Origin: Chitinophagales bacterium
GTDB taxonomy: Bacteria; Bacteroidota; Bacteroidia; Chitinophagales; JADJOU01
Assembly (NCBI GenBank): GCA_016787225.1
Contig: JAEUUY010000021.1
Span: 36,408 to 100,407, forward strand
DNA length: 64,000 nucleotides
Reading direction: 5' to 3'
Part shown: positions 51,373-59,915 of the stretch, piece by piece
Layout: every line of letters starts with the position of its first letter
How positions within the stretch are numbered: the first letter of the stretch is position 1
Program-made: the position numbers and the translations under genes
Notes under the pieces: generated by a model
The model's database searches: none
Seen by the model: the letters and a program-made list of their open reading frames with translations, nothing else
What the model was told of the DNA's origin: nothing

Positions 51373-52272
51373 TTAAAACCCAAAATACTTCGCTCCTACT
51401 ACTAATGCTATAGTGACTATAACTGCGAGGAGTATAATTCCATATACCCAGAATATTAATACTGCTTTTACCGTAGTTCTCAGCCAGGATTGGTGATAGA
51501 CGGCTCTCAAACTATTGATAAAATAGACTAGTGCTCCGAAGAATAGAATCAGGTAGGAGGCGCTAGGGAGAGATATGGCATAGAACCCAATAGCAATTAG
51601 CAGTATAATGAAAATAATGACATGATAATGTATCGCGGCGATAAAATGTTCGTAGTAAAATTTATGACTACTTCGATACATCAATTTCATGATAAGCGCA
51701 AATACAGGCAATAAGAAGAACAAAGCAAAGGATAAGATTTTGTAAACTTTTTGATTGAGCTGATTGATATCCCCGCCTGTCATAGAACCAATTTTTCTCA
51801 ATTTTCTTTCTATTTCTTGCGATTCTTTCGCTCCTATACTATCTTCTATGTTTACTTTAAATTCTAGTGAATCGAAAACTTTGCTAATTTCTTCTTTGTC
51901 TGCTTTTCCTTCTTCAGCTATGATCTGAGTGAGTTTTTTATCTTCATCTTTATGATTAAAAACCAAGCTTAATGTCAGAAAAAAGATAAAGGAAAAGAAT
52001 ACGTACAAGCGAATAGGCGGCACAAAACTGACCCGTTTTCCGTCTAGAAAATCATTGGTTATTTTACCTGGGTAGAAGAATAAGGTCTTCAATGTATGCC
52101 ATACCTTGCTGTCAAAATGGAGTATGCCTTCTAAAAATTCTTCTACAAAATGCGAAAAAGGAATTTTCAAATCGTGATTTTCCTGACCACAGTTTGGGCA
52201 GTAATTCTCACTCTGATTGAAACTGTAGTTGCAGTTGAGACAATGCGTTTTTTTATTTCTTCTGCGCGCCAT
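51373..52272 (-). CDS. DUF3667 membrane protein with N-terminal zinc ribbon
   Basis: A 299-residue protein. THCLNCNYSFNQSENYCPNC gives two CxxC pairs of a zinc ribbon (residues about 9-30). A segment VWHTLKTLFFYPGKITNDFLDGKRVSFVPPIRLYVF is the DUF3667 signature, followed by four or five TM helices with a soluble loop between the first two. Function unknown. Its ATG overlaps the E1 stop by 1 nt (TAATG), so the two are co-transcribed. Confidence 0.75.
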   Translation of the reverse strand: MARRRNKKTHCLNCNYSFNQSENYCPNCGQENHDLKIPFSHFVEEFLEGILHFDSKVWHTLKTLFFYPGKITNDFLDGKRVSFVPPIRLYVFFSFIFFLTLSLVFNHKDEDKKLTQIIAEEGKADKEEISKVFDSLEFKVNIEDSIGAKESQEIERKLRKIGSMTGGDINQLNQKVYKILSFALFFLLPVFALIMKLMYRSSHKFYYEHFIAAIHYHVIIFIILLIAIGFYAISLPSASYLILFFGALVYFINSLRAVYHQSWLRTTVKAVLIFWVYGIILLAVIVTIALVVGAKYFGF

Positions 52273-54668
52273 TACAGATTAGGTTTTACCTCTTTCATCA
52301 TAGCTAGCACGGCATCATAGATTTCCTCCGCATTAGGTTTGGAAAAATAGTCACCATCCGTGCCATAGGCTGGTCTATTCGGTTTGGCTGTGATGGTTTT
52401 AGGAGCAGAATCTAAATATTGATAGCCTTTTTGATTTTCTAAAATCTCCTGAAGCATAAATGCGGAAGCTCCTCCCGGTACATCTTCATCCACAATTACG
52501 AGTCTATTCGTATTTTTAAGTGATGCTACGATGTCATGGGTCAAATCAAATGGTAAGAGTGTTTGGACATCGATTAATTCAACCGAAATGCCACGATTTT
52601 TTAATTTTTCGATAGCATCCTGACAGATGCGAATCGTAGACCCATAGCTTACCATAGTGATATCAGTGCCTTCATTCAAGACCTCAACTTTTCCGAGTGG
52701 TAGGGAGAATTCTCCCAGATTATTAGGCATGAGTTCTTTGTATCGGTAACCATTGAGAGGTTCTATGACTAAGGCTGGTTCATCACTTTGTAACAGGGTT
52801 TGATACATACCTGCCGCTTGGGTAAGATTTCTAGGTACACATACATACATACCACGAAGGGAATGAAGAATCATACCCATAGGACTTCCCGAATGCCATA
52901 TTCCTTCTAATCGATGTCCACGAGTGCGAACAATAAGTGGAGACTTCTGTCCGCCACAGGTTCGGTATTGCAGCGTAGCTACATCGTCGCTCAGTGGCAT
53001 TAAGCCATAGAGAAGATAATCTAAATATTGTATTTCGGCTATAGGCCGCAAGCCTCGCATACTCAAGCCTTGACCTTGTCCTATAATGGTTGCCTCTCGA
53101 ATACCAGCGTCGAAGATGCGTATTTCGCCATATTTTTCTTGTAATCCTGCGAAGCCTTGATTTACGTCACCAATTTGCCCTACATCCTCACCAAAAGCTA
53201 CCATTTCAGGGTGAGCAGCAAAGAGTTGGTCGAAATAATGATTGATAATTTCATGTCCTGATTTTTCAATCGCATTATTATAATCTGCACGAACTTCTTT
53301 TATATTTAAAGCATTATATTTACTCTGACTATGAAGATGAGAGCCGTAAACTTTTTCCTCTGCGCGCACGACGTCATAATACCATGACTTTAAATTTTCG
53401 TAAGCAGAAAGCGATTCTTTTTCTGCCAAAGTCAGAATAGTGTGCACAGCCTTTAATATCTCACGCTTATATATTGTCGTTTTGGACTCGATAATTTTAA
53501 TTTGCTCCTCAATAGCAGCAGTTTGACTAGAGCTAGCTTTCAATAATTCTATAAAAGGTTTTACCTCGTCCTTTAAACTTTGTATATCTGCGATATAGGC
53601 CTCGTAGGCTTCTACTTTTGCTTTTTGTACTTTTTCTAGAGCTAATTTCTCTATCTCATTGAGAGTAGCTTCATCCGAAATATTATTAGTTAGAATCCAA
53701 TTTTTAAAATGAACCAAACAATCAAAATCCTGCTCCCATTGCATACGTTCTGCACTTTTGTAGCGCTCATGAGAACCCGAAGTTGAGTGACCTTGAGGTT
53801 GAGTGACCTCGGTGACATGTACCAAAGCTGGTGAATGCGTTTTACGTGTGGTCTCCACCGCTTTTTTATAGGTCGATACCAAGGCGGCATAATCCCATCC
53901 TTTTACGGTGAAAATATTCATTCCTATGGATTGGCTATCGGACTGCATACCACTCATAGCTTGTGATATCGACTGTTTAGCGGTTTGATATTTTTGAGGC
54001 ACGGAGATACCATAGCCGTCATCCCATACATTAAATATCAATGGAACCTGCATGACACAGGCGGCATTGACCGATTCCCAAAAAATACCTTCACTCGTAG
54101 AGGCATCGCCTATGGTACAAAAAGTGACCTCATTGCCTTTATTTGAAAATGTAGTGAGGTGTTGGATATCGTTATTATTTCTATACAACTTAGATGCTAG
54201 GGCTAGCCCTAGTGATTTTAATGATTGTGCTGCTGTAGGGGAGAGGTCAGCAGGCATATTCTTCATTTCCATCAGATTTTTCCACTCACCGTTTTCGTCT
54301 AGCATTCGAGTAGCATAGTGTGCATTCATCATTCTACCAGCAGACATTGGGTCTTGATTTACGTCGGCATGTGCATAGAGCTGAGCGAAAAGTTGATTAA
54401 GGGTCACATTTCCAGAGGCTAAGGCTATGGTTTGATCACGATAATAACCTGTACGATAGTCGCCATTTTGAAAATACTTGGATAATGCTATTTGGGCTAA
54501 TTCCTTGCCAGCTCCGAATATACCGAATTTGGCTTTACCAGTCAGCACCTCTTTTCTACCTATGGTGCTGAAATGACGACTTTCCCAGCCTAGCTGGTAG
54601 TCAGCCAATATTTCTTTTTTAAACTCCTCTAGGGAGATTTCTTTTCTACTATTAACCTGTGAACTCAT
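52272..54668 (-). CDS. 2-Oxoacid dehydrogenase E1, fused alpha and beta subunits
   Basis: About 798 residues from the ATG at 54668 (MSSQVNSRKEIS). The N-terminal half is E1 alpha: FSNKGNEVTFCTIGDASTSEGIFWESVNAA and GDASTSEG plus NVWDDGYGISVP form the thiamine-diphosphate site. The C-terminal half is E1 beta: MVAFGEDVGQIGDVNQGF, DAGIREATIIGQGQGLSMRGLRPIAEIQYLDY, HSGSPMGMILHSLRG and DEDVPGGASAFMLQEI. The fused form is frequent in Bacteroidota and decarboxylates branched-chain 2-oxoacids or pyruvate. The upstream TAnnTTTG box 4 nt before this ATG argues for it over the ATG 21 nt upstream. Confidence 0.88.
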   Translation of the reverse strand: MSSQVNSRKEISLEEFKKEILADYQLGWESRHFSTIGRKEVLTGKAKFGIFGAGKELAQIALSKYFQNGDYRTGYYRDQTIALASGNVTLNQLFAQLYAHADVNQDPMSAGRMMNAHYATRMLDENGEWKNLMEMKNMPADLSPTAAQSLKSLGLALASKLYRNNNDIQHLTTFSNKGNEVTFCTIGDASTSEGIFWESVNAACVMQVPLIFNVWDDGYGISVPQKYQTAKQSISQAMSGMQSDSQSIGMNIFTVKGWDYAALVSTYKKAVETTRKTHSPALVHVTEVTQPQGHSTSGSHERYKSAERMQWEQDFDCLVHFKNWILTNNISDEATLNEIEKLALEKVQKAKVEAYEAYIADIQSLKDEVKPFIELLKASSSQTAAIEEQIKIIESKTTIYKREILKAVHTILTLAEKESLSAYENLKSWYYDVVRAEEKVYGSHLHSQSKYNALNIKEVRADYNNAIEKSGHEIINHYFDQLFAAHPEMVAFGEDVGQIGDVNQGFAGLQEKYGEIRIFDAGIREATIIGQGQGLSMRGLRPIAEIQYLDYLLYGLMPLSDDVATLQYRTCGGQKSPLIVRTRGHRLEGIWHSGSPMGMILHSLRGMYVCVPRNLTQAAGMYQTLLQSDEPALVIEPLNGYRYKELMPNNLGEFSLPLGKVEVLNEGTDITMVSYGSTIRICQDAIEKLKNRGISVELIDVQTLLPFDLTHDIVASLKNTNRLVIVDEDVPGGASAFMLQEILENQKGYQYLDSAPKTITAKPNRPAYGTDGDYFSKPNAEEIYDAVLAMMKEVKPNL

Positions 54669-54672
54669 AGGG

Positions 54673-54680
54673 CAAAGATA
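54673..54680 (-). promoter_or_regulatory. TAnnTTTG promoter box for the E1 gene
   Basis: Minus strand TATCTTTG, ending 4 nt before the ATG at 54668: a leaderless arrangement. Confidence 0.6.
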
Positions 54681-54819
54681 AGAAATCAAGGGTAAAACTA
54701 TATGCCTATCTAACTGTTATTTATCCATTCAGGTTGATGGTATGGTTGATAATTAAAGTTCAGGTCTTGTCGAAAACGCAAAAATAAAACAAAAATCAAA
54801 GTTAATAAGCTGTAGCAAC

Positions 54820-54827
54820 TATCTTTG
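54820..54827 (+). promoter_or_regulatory. TAnnTTTG promoter box for guaA
   Basis: TATCTTTGC, 15 nt before the ATG at 54843. The upstream TTG start at 54825 lies within the box and is rejected. Confidence 0.6.
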
Positions 54828-54842
54828 CGGATTGAATTAAGA

Positions 54843-56384
54843 ATGACAGAAAAATTACTGATTTTAGATTTTGGTTCGCAATATACACAATTGATAGCCA
54901 GAAGAGTGCGAGAACTAAATGTCTATTGTGAGATTATCCCTTTTCACAAGGAGATTGATTGGAATGATCAAACCATTAAAGGTGTTATTCTCTCTGGCAG
55001 CCCGTTTTCATCATTAGATGAGAATTGTCCACAGATTGATATCGAAGGAATCACGAATCATGTTCCCGTTTTAGCGGTTTGCTACTCAGCGCAGTATACT
55101 ATCAAAAATCATGGTGGAACAGTTTCTAAAAGTAAGGTTAGAGAATACGGGCGAGCTAAAGTCATTTTCGATCACAGCCACACCATGTTTAGAAACGTCG
55201 AAGACCATACTGAGGTTTGGATGAGTCATAGTGATAGTATTGTAGATGTTGGTGCTAATTTCCATACCATTACCAAGACAGAAAACGGAATCGTAGCTGC
55301 TTTTGCATCTAATAAGGGTCTATTTATAAATGAGTTAATTGGGGTTCAATTTCACCCAGAGGTGACACATACACAGTGTGGAAAGGAAGTTATCGAGCGT
55401 TTTGTGAAGGATGCCTGTCATTGTCATGCAGAATGGACGACACAGTCATTTATTCATACTCAGGAAATAGAGCTTAGAGAAAAAATTGGTAAGGATTATG
55501 TTATACTAGGCTTGAGTGGTGGAGTAGACTCTTCTGTGGCTGCATATTTGCTTCATCGCGCTATAGGCAAACAGTTGATTTGTATTTTCATAGACAATGG
55601 ACTACTGCGGAAGAATGAGTTTGAGGATGTATTGCACTCTTATAAAGAAAGTGGTTTGAATATAATTGGCGTCAATGCTTCCGAAAAGTTTTACACTGCA
55701 ATGAAAGGGCTCACTGAACCAGAGGCCAAGCGCAAGGCTATTGGACGTGTATTTATAGAGGTATTTGAAGAAGAGGCTAAGAAAATAGACAATGCACAAT
55801 ACCTAGCTCAGGGAACCATTTATCCAGACGTGATAGAGTCATTATCCGTCAATGGACCTAGTGCTACTATTAAATCGCATCATAATGTAGGCGGATTGCC
55901 AGAGAAATTAGGATTGAAAATTGTAGAGCCACTCAGATTACTGTTTAAAGATGAGGTTCGCAGAGTGGGTAAGGACTTGGGAGTTCCGCCTCATATCTTG
56001 AATAGACATCCATTCCCCGGTCCAGGTTTAGGTATCAGAATCATAGGTGAGGTCAATGCTAAGAATGTAAAATTACTGCAGGAAGCTGATGCCATACTCA
56101 CCAGAAATCTGCATGAAAGTGGCTGGTATGAAAAAATATGGCAGAGCGGAGTTATCCTACTACCGGTGCATAGTGTAGGCGTAATGGGAGATGAGAGAAC
56201 CTATGAACAAGTGGTCGCTATTCGCTGTGTGCATTCACTCGATGGTATGACGGCAGATTGGGTACATTTGCCCTATGAAATTTTAGCTAAAATCTCCAAT
56301 GAAATTATAAATCATGTCAAAGGAATCAATCGTGTGGTGTATGATATCAGTTCTAAACCACCAGCTACCATAGAATGGGAATAA
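54843..56384 (+). CDS. guaA: GMP synthase (glutamine-hydrolysing)
   Basis: About 513 residues. N-terminal class I amidotransferase domain with LILDFGSQYTQLIARRVREL, VLAVCYSAQYTIKNHGG (catalytic Cys, here CYSAQ where many homologues have CYGxQ) and GVQFHPEVTHT; the ATP pyrophosphatase domain with ILGLSGGVDSSVAAYLLHRA; and the C-terminal dimerisation domain with HPFPGPGLGIRI. It converts XMP to GMP. The next gene begins 1 nt after the stop. Confidence 0.96.
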   Translation: MTEKLLILDFGSQYTQLIARRVRELNVYCEIIPFHKEIDWNDQTIKGVILSGSPFSSLDENCPQIDIEGITNHVPVLAVCYSAQYTIKNHGGTVSKSKVREYGRAKVIFDHSHTMFRNVEDHTEVWMSHSDSIVDVGANFHTITKTENGIVAAFASNKGLFINELIGVQFHPEVTHTQCGKEVIERFVKDACHCHAEWTTQSFIHTQEIELREKIGKDYVILGLSGGVDSSVAAYLLHRAIGKQLICIFIDNGLLRKNEFEDVLHSYKESGLNIIGVNASEKFYTAMKGLTEPEAKRKAIGRVFIEVFEEEAKKIDNAQYLAQGTIYPDVIESLSVNGPSATIKSHHNVGGLPEKLGLKIVEPLRLLFKDEVRRVGKDLGVPPHILNRHPFPGPGLGIRIIGEVNAKNVKLLQEADAILTRNLHESGWYEKIWQSGVILLPVHSVGVMGDERTYEQVVAIRCVHSLDGMTADWVHLPYEILAKISNEIINHVKGINRVVYDISSKPPATIEWE

Positions 56385-56385
56385 A

Positions 56386-57642
56386 ATGAGAAAGTTTATT
56401 GTTTTTATCTTTACGGTTAGTTGCTATTTCAGCTTTTCACAGGTTGTAGAAGATGAGAATAGTCCTAATGTGGAAAATACGGTTACCCCTATACAACGAG
56501 AAAACCCATATAGACATCTCGATTCTCTAAATTATTCCAGAAAGGCTATATACAATGTTGCTTTCATATTGCCTATTAAGAAAAGCAGTATTGTAAAAAG
56601 TGATGGGAAAGAAAGACCTGCTGCTATGTCGTCCGAATCCAGAGAGGCTTTGGGTTTTTGGGAAGGTGTCAATCTGGCTTTTCCTCAGATTTCAAAAATG
56701 AACGCCAAATTTAATTTTCATATCTGGGATAATGAACGCAATGATTCATCTACGCATTTGATTATAGACGAAATGTCTAAGAAAAAGTTTGATGTTGTGG
56801 TTGCTCCATTCCATTCTTCGCAGGCTGTCCTTGTAGCTAAGTATTGCAAGGAAAAGAAGATCCCCATGTTTTTAGCGCAAAATTCATCTGATATAGTCGC
56901 TAAGGATAATCCTTATGTGTTTAAGTTTCATGCTCCAAAGAATAGAGTTTACTATGATTATTATGTAAAAATTATTCTGGACAAATACAAAAGGAATACG
57001 GATGTTTTCTATGTATATGATGGTATGAATAAGGCTGAACGCAAGGTAGCAAATTATCTTAAGTTTATGTCCGAGAAGGATGGCTCTAAGCGCTTAAAAT
57101 TGCTAGAGTATAATTCGGATTTGAATTTTAAAAATTACCTTGATACAACGCGTGATGCGGTCTATATGATAGGGTATTATGAGACCACCATGGTCAATGA
57201 GATTTTAGGCAAGCTAGTAAAGCTTAAACCTCACAATATAAGTGTGTTTGGACATAATTACTGGGTATTGAATCATAAGATTAGTAAGACATTATTAGAT
57301 ACATTGGATGCCAGAGTATATACCGATGCCTATCTAGAGAATAATCCAGGTCAACTCAGCAAAGTAAAATCAGATTATGCTGCATTGACTAAAGATAGAC
57401 CGGTGGCTGATGTTTTTCTGGGTTATGACGTGGGTTTATATGTAGCTACAGTGCTCAATAATTATGGAGTGAAATTTCCTCTTTCTGTTCAGGATTACAT
57501 ACACAAAGGAGTTTATATGAATATCAAAATGAGACCAATTTACGATGCAAGTAATGGGTTATTATTTTTCGAGAATGATTTAAAAAATCTTTTAAGAGCC
57601 ACCAGTAATGGTTGGGTAAAAGAGTTTGAGCAAAAAGAGTAA
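56386..57642 (+). CDS. Periplasmic-binding-protein-fold (type 1) exported protein
   Basis: A 418-residue protein with a signal peptide (MRKFIVFIFTVSCYFSFSQ). It has the type 1 periplasmic-binding fold of ABC-type amino-acid-binding proteins: NVAFILPIKKSS, EALGFWEGVNLAF, VVVAPFHSSQAVLVAKYCKEKKIP and VFLGYDVGLYVATVLN. In other Bacteroidota such proteins follow guaA and often carry LysM domains, which are absent here. Ligand unknown. The gene follows guaA directly; its 3' end overlaps or abuts scpB, and the three seem to be one transcript. Confidence 0.75.
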   Translation: MRKFIVFIFTVSCYFSFSQVVEDENSPNVENTVTPIQRENPYRHLDSLNYSRKAIYNVAFILPIKKSSIVKSDGKERPAAMSSESREALGFWEGVNLAFPQISKMNAKFNFHIWDNERNDSSTHLIIDEMSKKKFDVVVAPFHSSQAVLVAKYCKEKKIPMFLAQNSSDIVAKDNPYVFKFHAPKNRVYYDYYVKIILDKYKRNTDVFYVYDGMNKAERKVANYLKFMSEKDGSKRLKLLEYNSDLNFKNYLDTTRDAVYMIGYYETTMVNEILGKLVKLKPHNISVFGHNYWVLNHKISKTLLDTLDARVYTDAYLENNPGQLSKVKSDYAALTKDRPVADVFLGYDVGLYVATVLNNYGVKFPLSVQDYIHKGVYMNIKMRPIYDASNGLLFFENDLKNLLRATSNGWVKEFEQKE

Positions 57643-57649
57643 TATCATC

Positions 57650-58225
57650 ATGAGTATAGCCTTAAAACCTATTATACAAGCCATTTTATTTTCCTCTCCC
57701 AATCCTATCAAAGAGGAAGAGATATGTAGTATTATAAGGAAGGAACACCCAGAGATAGAAGATGTCACTATTTTAGAATCACTCAAAGAGCTTCAGTACG
57801 AGTATCAAATGGATAAATATGGAATAGAGATTCAGCACTCAGGATCTGGTTATTCCTTTGTATCTAAATCTGCATTCTATCCATATATCGTTAATTATAT
57901 CGAAACTATTCAAAAGCGGAGGCTTTCAAAGTCTGCGTTAGAGACACTTTCCATTATAGCCTTTCAGCCAGATTGTACCAAATTGGATATAGAAACCATA
58001 CGTGGAGTATCTTCAGATTATGCTATAGATAGACTCATGGAAAGAGAACTGGTAGAAATCTCGGGTAGAAAAGATAGTCCAGGTCACCCAGCGACCTATC
58101 GTACGACGGAAAAATTTTTGGATTATTTTGGGATTCATTCTATAGAGGATTTACCTAAGCTAACTGAAATTCAAGTGAAGGACAACGAACTGGGAGTTTC
58201 TCCTGAAGAATCTAATGCCGAATAG
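57650..58225 (+). CDS. scpB: Segregation and condensation protein B
   Basis: About 191 residues from the ATG at 57650. Winged-helix segments KPIIQAILFSSPNPIKEEE, YGIEIQHSGSGYSFVSK, SKSALETLSIIAFQPDCTKLDIETIRGVSSD and a C-terminal RTTEKFLDYFGIHSIEDLP are those of ScpB, the kite subunit of the SMC condensin complex. An upstream TTG at 57626 adds eight residues without support and was rejected. ScpA is not in this window. Confidence 0.9.
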   Translation: MSIALKPIIQAILFSSPNPIKEEEICSIIRKEHPEIEDVTILESLKELQYEYQMDKYGIEIQHSGSGYSFVSKSAFYPYIVNYIETIQKRRLSKSALETLSIIAFQPDCTKLDIETIRGVSSDYAIDRLMERELVEISGRKDSPGHPATYRTTEKFLDYFGIHSIEDLPKLTEIQVKDNELGVSPEESNAE

Positions 58226-58286
58226 ACAATATTTTAGCCGATTTGGAGTTTGTTATCAGTAATAGCAGATTGGAATATCAAAACCT

Positions 58287-59327
58287 ATGATAAAGACGCT
58301 TATCCATTGTATTTTCATCCTTGGGTGTTTTTATCGTTTGCTGGGTCAGAATATTTTAGAGTCTTCGTCATTCAAATTTTTAAACATACCCGGTTCTGCC
58401 AGGCACAACTATTTAGGAAAGTCTGCTATAGCTGTACCTGACGAACATATCGATCTGGTTCTCGCCAATCCTGCGCTATTAGAGTTTAGTAGTAGGGGAA
58501 AATTGTTGGCTACCAGTAGTTTGTATTTTCAATCTTTGTATGGTCATGTGGCGTATTCTATGAATAATTATAAGTTTGATATTCCTTTTGTCGTGGGAGT
58601 CAATTTTATCAATTATGGAAAACAACGCCGCATAGACATCAATGGCGTGGAATCTGGTACGATTAGTCCTAATGAGTTTTCAGCCTATATCGCAGCCTCC
58701 AAGACTTATGAGCATTATAAGTTTGGTGCTACCGTCAAATTGGCTTATGCCAATTATATTTTGGCTAACATGATTGGAGCTGCAGCGGATCTATCGATGC
58801 TGTATCGCGATGATGAGCGTCAGATATACGCTACCCTCTTACTAAAGAATATTGGTTATCAGTTTGTAGGTGATAGAACCCAAACTAGTATGACGCCATT
58901 CGATATTCAGTTTGCTATTAGCAAGAAGTTTAAAAATAATCCATTACGTATCATTATCATGACTCAAGAACTCTACCACTGGAATGCAGCTACCACTGCC
59001 GAAGAGGGAAGAGGTTATGGGCTTTGGCCGCAGAATAATTTATACCGCTTGCGAGAGCCTAGCATAGTGTCTTCTATTATGAGTCATTTTGTTTTCGGAC
59101 TTGAAGTCAATATTGGTCAGGCATTTAAACTAGGCGCCAATTATGATGTCAAACGTGGCTTAGAGAACTCTTTTGATAATATGCGAGGACTTACTGGTCT
59201 GGGTCTTGGCTTCGGTATTTATACCAGAAAATTCGACCTAGGTTATTCCTTTTCGCGCTTCGGTCCTATAGGTATCAATCATACCTTTAGCTTTACGATG
59301 AAGATGAATGAATGGCTGAGGAGGTGA
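58287..59327 (+). CDS. porQ: PorQ, T9SS cell-surface attachment component
   Basis: A 346-residue outer-membrane protein with a signal peptide (about 1-20), the N-terminal segment FKFLNIPGSARHNYLGKSAIAVPDEHIDLVLANPALL and the barrel pattern ending in GYSFSRFGPIGINHTFSFTMKMNEWL. The NPAxL and GVNFINYGKQRRID motifs are those of PorQ, part of the T9SS attachment complex (with PorU/PorV/PorZ). It lies 61 nt after scpB. Confidence 0.85.
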   Translation: MIKTLIHCIFILGCFYRLLGQNILESSSFKFLNIPGSARHNYLGKSAIAVPDEHIDLVLANPALLEFSSRGKLLATSSLYFQSLYGHVAYSMNNYKFDIPFVVGVNFINYGKQRRIDINGVESGTISPNEFSAYIAASKTYEHYKFGATVKLAYANYILANMIGAAADLSMLYRDDERQIYATLLLKNIGYQFVGDRTQTSMTPFDIQFAISKKFKNNPLRIIIMTQELYHWNAATTAEEGRGYGLWPQNNLYRLREPSIVSSIMSHFVFGLEVNIGQAFKLGANYDVKRGLENSFDNMRGLTGLGLGFGIYTRKFDLGYSFSRFGPIGINHTFSFTMKMNEWLRR

Positions 59328-59417
59328 TTGTCTAGCCTTAGAATGGCTCTATACACCTTTATAGTATTTATCACCCGAATTGTCAAGTAAAATTAGTTGG
59401 AAACATGGAAGTTTTGT

Positions 59418-59493
59418 TTATAGCTATACCCTTCGCTATTCTTATCTAGGCAGAAGTTTTACGAAAAGTGGGGAAGTGATGATAGTGCGATAG
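59418..59493 (+). pseudogene. Relic of a T9SS type B sorting domain
   Basis: Seventy-six bases encode ...YSYTLRYSYLGRSFTKSGEV and a stop, matching the last 25 codons of the 1235-residue protein gene (63549-63623) at all but a handful of bases. The rest of that gene is absent. It sits 90 nt after porQ. Confidence 0.85.
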
Positions 59494-59542
59494 GAACGTA
59501 TCTCGATACCTAAATTTATCTTGAAAATGAACAATTTCATTA

Positions 59543-59550
59543 TATATTTG
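59543..59550 (+). promoter_or_regulatory. TAnnTTTG promoter box upstream of the truncated gene
   Basis: TATATTTG, 30 nt before the ATG at 59581. Confidence 0.5.
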
Positions 59551-59580
59551 TGAAAAGAAAACGATTATATCGTGTTGAAA

Positions 59581-59883
59581 ATGAAGGTGCTTTTCGGCTT
59601 CTGTACTTTGGTAGGGATCTGCCTTTATGCAGGCGAACCTTCTACACATTCCAAGAATTTTCTAGCTTCTTCTAGTGCAGCCTTCGAACAAAACCTCGGT
59701 CAAATTAAATACCCCGACGCTAAACCAGCTCCCGAAGTTAAATTTATTTATAAACAAGGAAATCTAAAAATTTTCTTGTTAAACGACGGATTGGCTTATC
59801 AGCTAGAAAAATACGAAAAGGATACACTAAATCCACTTTCCGAAGGTCTAGGACCTTCGGGAACTAAATCTTTATATCAATAA
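59581..59883 (+). pseudogene. N-terminal fragment of a DUF7948-type surface protein
   Basis: A 100-residue frame: signal peptide (MKVLFGFCTLVGICLYAG), then AAFEQNLGQIKYPDAKPAPEVKFIYKQGNLKIFLLNDGLAYQLEKYE, which is the start of the DUF7948 domain that opens many SBBP-repeat surface proteins of Bacteroidota, including the kind next door. The frame then passes through a 27-nt palindrome (59837-59863) and stops at TAA. A complete member would continue for hundreds of residues, so this is a truncated gene or a failed duplicate. Confidence 0.7.
59837..59863 (+). repeat. 27-nt palindrome in the truncated gene
   Basis: TTTCCGAAGGTC (59837-59848) pairs with GACCTTCGGGAA (59852-59863), a 12-bp stem with one G-T pair and loop TAG. 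It lies inside the last codons before the premature end. Confidence 0.7.
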
Positions 59884-59915
59884 TAAAGTAACAACCAATC
59901 GTTGACTATATTTAT

